Source of the DNA: Tsuneonella sp. CC-YZS046
GTDB taxonomy: Bacteria > Pseudomonadota > Alphaproteobacteria > Sphingomonadales > Sphingomonadaceae
Direction: 5' to 3'
Assembly: GCF_035581365.1 (NCBI RefSeq)
Contig: NZ_CP141590.1
Span: 3,220,001 to 3,284,000 of the forward strand
DNA length: 64,000 bases
Notes under the pieces: generated by a model
Told to the model about the DNA's origin: nothing
Database searches by the model: none
Seen by the model: the letters and a program-made list of their open reading frames with translations, nothing else
Made by a program: the position numbers and the translations under genes
In this document: positions 58,026 through 64,000 of the stretch, piece by piece
Layout of the letters: each line of letters opens with the position of its first letter
How positions within the stretch are numbered: the first letter of the stretch is position 1

Positions 58026-58748
58026 TCAGGCGCCTTCGCCGCGCTGGATGCGATTGATCGCCTTCAGCAGATACCAGGTGATGATCGGCGCGTAGATGAA
58101 GAAGATCACGAACTCGATCCAGAAGTTCAGGACACCCTGCCGCGAGAAGGCCCCGGACTTGAAGAACGGCATCAGGCATTCGGCGACGAACATGAAGCCG
58201 ACCCAGATCGAATACCAGCAGACCCATTTCGGAAAGAAGGGCTGGGCGCGATTGTCGCGCAGGCAGCCGAAGCCGAGCGCGATCATCTGCACCGAGGTGA
58301 CGGAATAGGCCAGGTCGATCAGCAGCCAGGCCATGTCGTACATCAGCTGCAGGATTTCATCCGGCAAGGCTTCCGGGCGATAGGCCCCCGTCAGCCAGAA
58401 CGAGGAGGAAACCAGGATGGGAACCACGGTCAGTCCCGCGCCCCAGACCTGCAGGTTGGTGAGGATATGATCCCGGCCGAGGATGTGATCCATGACCTTT
58501 CCGATGGAAATTCCCCACACCGCATAGCTGACGGCGAAGGTCATCGAGATGACCATGCCCAGCCTCACCATGTTGCGGTTGTCACGGAAATAGTCTGCGA
58601 TGGCGCTGGCCGGCAGGTCGCCGGCATAGGGGGGTATGTTATGACCCAGACCGCCCCAGAAGATCATGAAGACCACCATGAAAATCATGCCGTTCCAGGC
58701 GCAGAATTTCCAGGTACCGTAGCTGTTGTCAGTGGTAAGCTGAACCAT
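58026..58748 (-). CDS. Unknown six-helix membrane protein preceding the COX3-like gene
   Basis: 240 residues. Six predicted membrane helices (about 14-34, 62-86, 98-122, 133-160, 172-195 and 205-230) without a signal peptide; the loops carry conserved-looking WGGLGHNIPPYAG and WVCWYSIWVGFMFVAECLM. It contains few His residues and no haem or copper motif, so it is not an oxidase catalytic subunit. I do not recognise the family. Three nucleotides separate it from the COX3-like gene, suggesting a membrane complex of three proteins. Confidence 0.8.
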   Translation of the reverse strand: MVQLTTDNSYGTWKFCAWNGMIFMVVFMIFWGGLGHNIPPYAGDLPASAIADYFRDNRNMVRLGMVISMTFAVSYAVWGISIGKVMDHILGRDHILTNLQVWGAGLTVVPILVSSSFWLTGAYRPEALPDEILQLMYDMAWLLIDLAYSVTSVQMIALGFGCLRDNRAQPFFPKWVCWYSIWVGFMFVAECLMPFFKSGAFSRQGVLNFWIEFVIFFIYAPIITWYLLKAINRIQRGEGA

Positions 58749-59065
58749 GTTTCCTCTCCTCCACCGGCCCGCCGTATTTTCGGCTTGAGCCGCCCCGTTT
58801 CCAGATTCTCGCTATCGTCCTGGCGCCCGTCCTTGTTCGCAGAACCTCACACAACCGGCAAAATCGGTCTTGCCGAGGCTCTGGCAATTTCACGTTGACA
58901 GCCTACGCAAATTACGGCGCGCGGGAATAATGTCAACCTATTTACGAATTGTCCGGCCATGCCTTTTTCCCGCCCGTTCGAGGGAAAAATGCGCAGGCCG
59001 CCGCCCGCATTAGCTTGCCATTCATCCCTGCGGCCCTACATTCATGGGGAAAGGACGAATGGACC
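58749..59065. promoter_or_regulatory. 317-bp divergent region at the right border of the catabolic island
   Basis: On the minus strand TTGACA (58936-58931) is preceded by AATTCGTAAA (58950-58941), matching the element before the operon starting at 42488. A plus-strand TTGACA (58895-58900) forms a GTTGACA/TGTCAAC inverted pair with it, 30 nt apart. A TACGCAAAT half-site (58904-58912) recalls the palindromes at 1847 and 50649. The 5' leader of the minus-strand operon would be about 170 nt. A ribosome-binding site AAAGGA at 59050-59055 serves ftsH. Confidence 0.45.
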
Positions 59066-61009
59066 ATGCGTGACGAGCAGCCGCCGGGCGGCAATCCCTG
59101 GATGAAGAGCCTGCTGATCTGGGGGGGAATATTCCTTGCCCTGCTGTTCGTGGTGTCCGCTTTCGGCACCGGGGCGTCGTCCGCCGGCGCGCAGCTGCGC
59201 TATTCGGATTTCCGCGAGAAAGTCGCGGAAGGCAGCGTCAGGGAAGTGCAGATCGGCGCGGACCGCATCACCGGCGTGATGAAGAACGACCAGGCCTTCA
59301 CCACCGTGCCGATTCCCAACGATACCGAGCTGCCGAAGCTGCTGCAGGACAATGGCGTGAAATATGCCGGCCGTCAGGCGGAGGAGCCGAATCTGCTGCT
59401 CTACATCCTGGTCCAGTCGCTGCCGTTCCTGCTGATTCTCGGCGTGGCGTTCTTCGCCCTGCGCCAGATGCAGAAGGGTGGCGGATCGGGCGCGATGGGC
59501 TTCGGCAAGTCCAAGGCCAAGCTGCTGACCGAGCGCCAGGGCCGGGTTACGTTCGATGACGTGGCCGGGATCGACGAGGCGCGCGAGGAATTGCAGGAGA
59601 TCGTCGAATTTCTGCGCGATCCGCAGCGCTTCTCCAAGCTGGGCGGGCAGATTCCCAAGGGCGCGCTGCTTGTCGGTAGCCCCGGCACCGGCAAGACTCT
59701 GCTGGCCCGCGCCATCGCGGGCGAGGCGGGCGTGCCGTTCTTCACCATTTCCGGTTCCGACTTCGTCGAGATGTTCGTGGGCGTGGGCGCGAGCCGCGTG
59801 CGCGACATGTTCGAGCAGGCCAAGAAGAACGCGCCCTGCATCGTCTTCATCGACGAAATCGACGCGGTTGGCCGCCATCGCGGCCATGGCCTCGGCAATT
59901 CCAACGACGAGCGCGAGCAGACTCTCAACCAGCTGCTGGTCGAGATGGACGGGTTCGAGGCGAACGAAGGCATCATCATCATCGCCGCCACCAACCGGCC
60001 CGACGTGCTCGACCCGGCGCTGCTGCGCCCGGGCCGGTTCGACCGGCAGGTGGTGGTGCCGATTCCCGATATCGAGGGGCGCGAGAAGATCCTGGGCGTG
60101 CATATGAGCAAGGTTCCGCTGGCGCCAGACGTCAATGCCCGCACGCTGGCGCGCGGCACCCCGGGCTTCTCCGGCGCGGACCTCGCCAATCTGGTCAACG
60201 AGGCCGCCTTGCTGGCCGCCCGCCGCAACAAGCGGCTGGTGGCGATGCAGGAGTTCGAGGACGCCAAGGACAAGGTGATGATGGGGGCGGAACGCCGCTC
60301 CATGGTCATGACCGAGGACGAGAAGAAGATGACCGCCTATCACGAGGCGGGCCATGCCATCGTCGCGATCCACGAACCCGCGTCCGATCCGATTCACAAG
60401 GCCACCATCATTCCGCGCGGCCGCGCGCTGGGGATGGTCATGCGCCTGCCGGAACGCGACAATTACTCCTACCAGCGCGACAAGATGCATGCGAACCTGG
60501 CGGTGAGCATGGGCGGCCGCGTCGCCGAGGAGATCATCTTCGGCCACGACAAGGTCAGCTCCGGCGCATCGTCGGACATCCATTACGCCACCGATCTGGC
60601 CCGGAACATGGTCACCAAATGGGGCATGTCCGAAAAGCTGGGGCCGCTGCAGTATGAGCAGAGCCAGGAAGGCTATCTCGGCATGGGCGGCACCCAGCGG
60701 CTGATGGCTTCCGACGAGACGAACAAGCTGATCGATTCGGAAATTCGCGCGCTGGTGGAAGGCGCGCATGCCCGGGCGCACAGCGTGTTGAAGGAGAATG
60801 AGGACCAGCTGCACCTGCTGGCCCAGGCCCTGCTGGAATATGAAACGCTGGCCGGCGACGAGATCAAGCAATTGCTCGAGGACGGCAAGATCGACCGGCC
60901 CGATGCGCCGCGCGGCCCGTCCGTTCCCAGGCCCGCCCATGGTTCCGCCATTCCCAAGGCGGGGCGGCGCTATGGGGAAAGCGGAGGCGCCGCGCCGCAG
61001 GGCGCGTAA
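59066..61009 (+). CDS. ftsH: ATP-dependent zinc metalloprotease FtsH
   Basis: 647 residues from the ATG following AAAGGA; an in-frame ORF extends 39 codons upstream but is not conserved. Two membrane helices (about 15-33 and 111-132) flank a periplasmic domain; then the AAA module with Walker A GSPGTGKT (204-211, Ser instead of the common Pro at position 2), Walker [15 protein letters not shown] segment [19 protein letters not shown] and zinc site HEAGH (426-430). It degrades misfolded membrane and regulatory proteins as a hexamer. Outside the catabolic cluster; genes after it look like housekeeping genes. Confidence 0.96.
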   Translation: MRDEQPPGGNPWMKSLLIWGGIFLALLFVVSAFGTGASSAGAQLRYSDFREKVAEGSVREVQIGADRITGVMKNDQAFTTVPIPNDTELPKLLQDNGVKYAGRQAEEPNLLLYILVQSLPFLLILGVAFFALRQMQKGGGSGAMGFGKSKAKLLTERQGRVTFDDVAGIDEAREELQEIVEFLRDPQRFSKLGGQIPKGALLVGSPGTGKTLLARAIAGEAGVPFFTISGSDFVEMFVGVGASRVRDMFEQAKKNAPCIVFIDEIDAVGRHRGHGLGNSNDEREQTLNQLLVEMDGFEANEGIIIIAATNRPDVLDPALLRPGRFDRQVVVPIPDIEGREKILGVHMSKVPLAPDVNARTLARGTPGFSGADLANLVNEAALLAARRNKRLVAMQEFEDAKDKVMMGAERRSMVMTEDEKKMTAYHEAGHAIVAIHEPASDPIHKATIIPRGRALGMVMRLPERDNYSYQRDKMHANLAVSMGGRVAEEIIFGHDKVSSGASSDIHYATDLARNMVTKWGMSEKLGPLQYEQSQEGYLGMGGTQRLMASDETNKLIDSEIRALVEGAHARAHSVLKENEDQLHLLAQALLEYETLAGDEIKQLLEDGKIDRPDAPRGPSVPRPAHGSAIPKAGRRYGESGGAAPQGA

Positions 61010-61034
61010 GCGCGGAGAACAGGTAAATTCCAGG

Positions 61035-61068
61035 CTCGATCCGGTCCAACCGCAACCGGATCGAGTTT
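61035..61068. terminator. Terminator hairpin between ftsH and the ParA gene
   Basis: CTCGATCCGG (61035-61044) pairs perfectly with CCGGATCGAG (61056-61065) around an 11-nt loop and is followed by TTT. It can serve ftsH and, in reverse, the convergent ParA gene. Confidence 0.6.
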
Positions 61069-61804
61069 AGCCCCCGGCTTTGGCGAGCTTTCGTTCGATT
61101 GCGGCCCACAGTTTCGCGAAGGCCTGCCCCGCGGGGCTGTTGGGGGCGTAGCATCCCAGCGGCTCGCGGCGGACCCCCATCTGCTCCACCACGCTGGCCA
61201 TCGGGATGATGGGCCAGTCCGGCGACGCATCGCGGACTTCCTTGTGGATCTTCCGGCGGCTGTCGAACATGGACAGCACGGGCAGGATCGGCGGATGCTG
61301 CTTGTGGTTGGTCCTGAGTTCGCGAACGACCGTATCGAAGGCCCGGCTCGATAGCGGCGAGGGCGGGAGCGGGACGATGATGAGATCGCTGGCGCGGATC
61401 GTCTGCGCGCTCAATTCGTTCAGGACCGGCGGGCAATCCAGAATGATGCGGTCATAATCTTTCGAGAGCGCCTGCGCGAGCTTGTCGATCCGCTTGCGCT
61501 TGCCCAGCGTCACCAGAAACGAATCCAGGCTGCGCAGGCTTTCGTCCGCCGGCAGGATGTCGAGATTGTCGACCCCGCTGGCCCAGACGAGTTCGTCGGG
61601 TTGCGATTTCTGGGAGAAGATCGAGAGCGCCTGATCCTTCTTGCGCGGGTCCACCCCGAACAGGAAGCCCGCGCCGCCGGCAGCGTCCAGATCCCACAGC
61701 AGGGTTTGCCTTTTGGACAGCGCGGCCGCGCACCATGAGAGATTCGCGGCGATCGTGGTTTTCCCGACCCCGCCCTTGACACTATAGACCGCGATGACTG
61801 CCAT
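61067..61804 (-). CDS. ParA/MinD-type partition ATPase
   Basis: 245 residues. The deviant Walker A KGGVGKTT (10-17), switch region ILDCPP and DLIIVPLPPSPLSSRAF match ParA-like ATPases. A chromosomal ParA normally has ParB and rnmG/gidB neighbours; here there is none, so it is more like the orphan MinD/ParA-like proteins (MipZ/PpfA-like) that position cellular components. Ends close to the ftsH terminator. Confidence 0.92.
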   Translation of the reverse strand: MAVIAVYSVKGGVGKTTIAANLSWCAAALSKRQTLLWDLDAAGGAGFLFGVDPRKKDQALSIFSQKSQPDELVWASGVDNLDILPADESLRSLDSFLVTLGKRKRIDKLAQALSKDYDRIILDCPPVLNELSAQTIRASDLIIVPLPPSPLSSRAFDTVVRELRTNHKQHPPILPVLSMFDSRRKIHKEVRDASPDWPIIPMASVVEQMGVRREPLGCYAPNSPAGQAFAKLWAAIERKLAKAGG

Positions 61805-61953
61805 TGTCTGACTCCCCGCCCGCGCGTGGCGGAAAAAGATGCAGGATTCGGCCCCCTACATCGCAAACAAGCGACACAGGGGCAAGGCAGCCAGGCGGTG
61901 CAGGGCGTATCAGAACCGGACAGGACCGGGTTCGGCCCCGTTCCGGTAAAGCC
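61805..61953. other. Intergenic stretch upstream of the ParA gene
   Basis: 149 bp between two minus-strand genes. GAACCGGACAGGACC and related G/C-rich repeats can form weak hairpins after rpoZ, but no convincing T-tract terminator or promoter is seen. Confidence 0.3.
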
Positions 61954-62298
61954 TCAGCCTTCGAAATCCGCGCCGATCGAATTGCTGCGGGCAGGAGCGG
62001 CCGCGGTGATCCGCAGCGCTTCCGCGCTTTGCGCCAGCGAACCGATTTCGTCCGCTTCATCCTCGTCATCCGGGAGGACACGCTGGAGCGATTGCACGAG
62101 GCTTTCCTTGAGCTGCTTGGGCTTCACGGTCTGCTCGGCGATCTCGCGCAAGGCCACGACCGGGTTCTTGTCGCGATCGCGGTCGACCGTCAGTTCGGCC
62201 CCGCCGGAAATCTCGCGGGCGCGCTGCGCCGCAAGCAGCACCAGATCGAAACGGTTCGGAACCTTGTCGACACAATCTTCGACAGTAACGCGCGCCAT
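61954..62298 (-). CDS. rpoZ: DNA-directed RNA polymerase omega subunit
   Basis: 114 residues from the ATG after [36 protein letters not shown] and [13 protein letters not shown] are the invariant omega-subunit segments; the C-terminal 40 residues are an acidic and Ala-rich tail as in other sphingomonads. It assists assembly of beta-prime into RNA polymerase. The usual neighbours (relA/spoT) are not in this window. Confidence 0.96.
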   Translation of the reverse strand: MARVTVEDCVDKVPNRFDLVLLAAQRAREISGGAELTVDRDRDKNPVVALREIAEQTVKPKQLKESLVQSLQRVLPDDEDEADEIGSLAQSAEALRITAAAPARSNSIGADFEG

Positions 62299-62454
62299 GG
62301 GCACTCCGGTAATCAAGCGTGTTGGGAAAGCGCAGCAATTAGTCCCGCCGGGCGCAAGAGTCAATGAATTGCAGCCGCGCCGCGCAGACCGGGCTTGCGC
62401 GGCGCGGGATTACGGTCAAGGTAGGCCCCAAAAGAACAGGGGGGAGAATTATAG
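62299..62454. other. Divergent region between rpoZ and the porin-like gene
   Basis: 156 bp. GGGGGGAGAA at 62440-62449 is the ribosome-binding site of the porin-like gene. No clear -35/-10 pair or operator was recognised. Confidence 0.3.
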
Positions 62455-63219
62455 ATGCGCTTTCTGCGGCATTGCCCGGCCGGCATCGCCTGGGCTGCGG
62501 CGGCTTTCGTGCCGCTGGACATGGTGCATGCAAGCCCTGCGGAAACCGGCGACCATGCCAGCGAAGTGTCGGACGAGTTCCAGATCGTCGCCGAAGCCAT
62601 GCTGCTGTCCGATTACCGCTTTCGCGGAGTGTCCTATTCCCATGGCAGCCCGGTGGCGCAGGGAATGGTTTCGCTGGTGCACGAGAGCGGCTTCTACGGC
62701 GGGATTTTCGCCAGCTCGCTGGGCAACCACGATTATTACGGCGCCGTGGAAGTGGATCTGTTCGCCGGCTGGGCGGGCACCGTCGCGCCGGGGATCGCCG
62801 CCGATCTGACGCTGCTCTATTATTACTACCCGGACGCCAGTGCCAGCATTTCGCCCAGGCCGCATTCCTTCGAGGCGGCGGCGCAGTTCTCGGGAAACGT
62901 CGGGCCGGTCCAGCCGACGGTGGGCATCTGGTATGCCTGGGAACAGGAGCCGCTGGGCGGCAGGGACAATCTCTATCTCTTTTCGGACGTGGTGGCCGGT
63001 ATTCCGAAAACCCCGCTCTCGGTCAAACTGCACGGGGGCTACACGCGGGGGGCCTATTCGCTCGCCAGCGGCCGCAAGACGTTCGACTGGTCGGCCGGCC
63101 TGATGTTCGATGCGGGATCGGGCGTGCATCTCGGCATCGACTATATCGGGATGAGCGGGCCGAAACTGGACGACTACACGGATGACACCGTGATGGTCGG
63201 GCTGGCCGTGCAGTTCTAG
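62455..63219 (+). CDS. TorF-type outer-membrane protein (putative porin)
   Basis: 254 residues with an N-terminal signal peptide (AAAAFVPLDMVHASPA, cleavage near 27). The mature part begins with AEAMLLSDYRFRGVSYSHGSP, which matches the N-terminal signature of the Gcw_chp/TIGR02001 porin-like family, and consists of amphipathic strands ending in a final Phe (MVGLAVQF). It should form a small beta-barrel; the transported substance is unknown. Confidence 0.85.
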   Translation: MRFLRHCPAGIAWAAAAFVPLDMVHASPAETGDHASEVSDEFQIVAEAMLLSDYRFRGVSYSHGSPVAQGMVSLVHESGFYGGIFASSLGNHDYYGAVEVDLFAGWAGTVAPGIAADLTLLYYYYPDASASISPRPHSFEAAAQFSGNVGPVQPTVGIWYAWEQEPLGGRDNLYLFSDVVAGIPKTPLSVKLHGGYTRGAYSLASGRKTFDWSAGLMFDAGSGVHLGIDYIGMSGPKLDDYTDDTVMVGLAVQF

Positions 63220-63221
63220 CG

Positions 63222-63238
63222 GCGAGGGTTCCCCTCGC
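63222..63238 (+). terminator. Short hairpin after the porin-like gene
   Basis: GCGAGGG (63222-63228) pairs with CCCTCGC (63232-63238) around a 3-nt loop three bases after the stop codon. There is no T-tract, so it is only a possible terminator. Confidence 0.45.
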
Positions 63239-63248
63239 TTCGAAATCA

Positions 63249-63326
63249 CACTGGCGCTTCCCCCCTCTTGCCGGACGCTGCGTTCGGTCCCAGGAACAAT
63301 TCATGCAATCGACAGAAGCGCCAGTG
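63249..63326. repeat. 12-bp inverted repeat flanking the start of the phospholipase-D-like gene
   Basis: CACTGGCGCTTC (63249-63260) and GAAGCGCCAGTG (63315-63326) are perfectly complementary and enclose the ribosome-binding site (AGGA, 63292-63295) and the ATG at 63303. In RNA they would put the start region into a large loop, with the right arm inside the reading frame. Confidence 0.5.
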
Positions 63327-64000
63327 CCCGAGGATGCGTCAGGTTGGCAGGACACCGAACCGTTTCGCTGCGAGGCCGCCGGTCATACGCTGGACTTCTA
63401 CCCTTCCGGCGGCGACCGCTGGGAAGCGCTGATCGGCCTGATCGACGGCGCGCGGCATTCGCTGCAACTGTGCTTCTATATCTACGCGGAGGACGAATGC
63501 GGGCGGCGGTTGCGCGATGCCTTGACGCGCGCGGCGCGGCGCGGGGTCGCGGTGGCGCTGATCGTGGACAGCTTCGGCGCCGATGCCCGGGATGGCTTTT
63601 TCCAGCCCTTCGTCGAAGCGGGCGGCAGCTTCCATCGCTTCATGCCGCGCCTCACCCGGCGCTACCTGATCCGCAACCACCAGAAGATGGTGATCGCCGA
63701 CCGGCAGAGCGCCATGATCGGCGGCTTCAATATCGAGGACAGCTATTTCGTTCCGCCGCAGCATGACGGCTGGCAGGATCTGGGCATCGTCCTGCGCGGA
63801 CCGGCGACCGAGCGCCTGGCCCAATGGTTCGACGGGCTGGCGGCATGGACCGCCCATCCCCGCAAGCAGTTCCGCACGATCCGGCGGATGGTGCGGGAGT
63901 GGGACTCCGGCAGCGGGCCGGTGCGGCTGCTGATGGGCGGGCCGACCCGGGGGCTGAGTTCCTGGGCGCGCTGCGTCACCGAGGATCTCGCCAGGGGCCG
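63303..64000 (+). CDS. Phospholipase-D/cardiolipin-synthase-like protein, 3'-truncated by the window edge
   Basis: 232 residues are visible. The first HKD motif HQKMVIADRQSAMIGG (H-x-K-x4-D) occurs near residue 128, after the strand segment SLQLCFYIYAEDECGRRL that precedes it in cardiolipin synthases. The second HKD motif should lie beyond the window. No membrane helices are seen at the N-terminus, so this is like the ClsB/C soluble-type group. Function: transfer of phosphatidyl groups to make cardiolipin or a related lipid. Confidence 0.88.
   Translation, partial: MQSTEAPVPEDASGWQDTEPFRCEAAGHTLDFYPSGGDRWEALIGLIDGARHSLQLCFYIYAEDECGRRLRDALTRAARRGVAVALIVDSFGADARDGFFQPFVEAGGSFHRFMPRLTRRYLIRNHQKMVIADRQSAMIGGFNIEDSYFVPPQHDGWQDLGIVLRGPATERLAQWFDGLAAWTAHPRKQFRTIRRMVREWDSGSGPVRLLMGGPTRGLSSWARCVTEDLARG

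Noticed and set aside
57124-58748. Complete cytochrome oxidase or nitric oxide reductase operon
   Set aside because: Only subunit III/IV-like proteins are present; no subunit I, II, norC or norB is seen in the window.
58949-59065. 39-codon N-terminal extension of FtsH
   Set aside because: The sequence has no family counterpart, and AAAGGA is placed for ATG 59066.
1-64000. tRNA, rRNA, CRISPR arrays and insertion sequences
   Set aside because: No clover-leaf gene, rRNA segment, regularly spaced repeats, transposase or terminal inverted repeats with target duplications were seen on reading both strands; short RNA genes could still be missed without a covariance search.

Overview
The window is a 64 kb piece of a GC-rich chromosome, most likely from a sphingomonad (Alphaproteobacteria, Sphingomonadales). 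Evidence for this is the TonB-dependent receptor at the left edge, three paralogues of the CrtC-like DUF7064/DUF7065 type, dense acyl-CoA catabolic operons with 1-4 nt stop/start overlaps, and a rpoZ/ftsH/ParA block at the right end. No rRNA, tRNA, CRISPR array or insertion sequence was seen.

From 1 to about 58.75 kb the window is a catabolic island. (i) 0-11 kb: receptor, DUF7065-like protein, an APH-fold kinase with a small overlapping partner, EthD protein, Baeyer-Villiger monooxygenase, then on the minus strand a PQQ membrane dehydrogenase overlapping a 2,4'-dihydroxyacetophenone-dioxygenase-like cupin, and a crotonase. (ii) 11.3-24.5 kb, plus strand, 12 genes: two thiolase-fold proteins without catalytic Cys, a tandem OB-fold (DUF35) protein, MBL hydrolase, PaaG-like crotonase, a heteromeric-type acyl-CoA dehydrogenase pair, alcohol dehydrogenase, acyl-CoA ligase, and a three-subunit biotin carboxylase whose carboxyltransferase lacks two usual metal ligands. 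(iii) 24.6-34.4 kb: DUF7064 protein, luciferase-like monooxygenase, ligase, NTF2-like protein, a divergent TetR regulator, amidohydrolase, SDR, esterase, DUF1330 and MDR oxidoreductase. (iv) 34.4-42.5 kb, minus strand, one tight nine-gene operon: crotonase, beta-keto acid cleavage enzyme, CoA-transferase, BadI-like ring hydrolase, thioesterase, BadH-like dehydrogenase, MarR regulator, acyl-CoA dehydrogenase and dienoyl-CoA-reductase-like SDR. (v) 42.6-52.6 kb, plus strand: HMG-CoA-synthase-like/OB fusion, thiolase, MaoC, CitE-like lyase, acyl-CoA dehydrogenase, SDR, R-hydratase, nitronate monooxygenase, and a membrane desaturase/hydroxylase fused to its own flavin/2Fe-2S reductase. (vi) 52.6-58.7 kb, minus strand: ligase, crotonase, alcohol dehydrogenase, DUF7064 protein and three membrane proteins (COX4-like, COX3/NorE-like, unknown six-TM).

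Together the genes describe oxygenation of a hydrophobic, probably alicyclic or terpenoid-like compound, CoA activation, beta-oxidation, hydrolytic ring opening of cyclic beta-keto acyl-CoAs and removal of the fragments. The substrate cannot be read from sequence. The enzymes that would identify classical steroid, benzoate or citronellol pathways were not seen.

From 59 kb on the genes look like housekeeping: FtsH, a ParA-type ATPase, RNA polymerase omega, a TorF-type outer-membrane protein and a phospholipase-D/cardiolipin-synthase-like protein cut by the window end. Regulation hints include a shared TTCG/TTGAC promoter element before three operons, two TTGA-n6-TCAA (FNR/FixK-like) boxes before oxygenase genes, a palindrome shared by two upstream regions, and a 13-codon leader ORF coupled to the thiolase operon.
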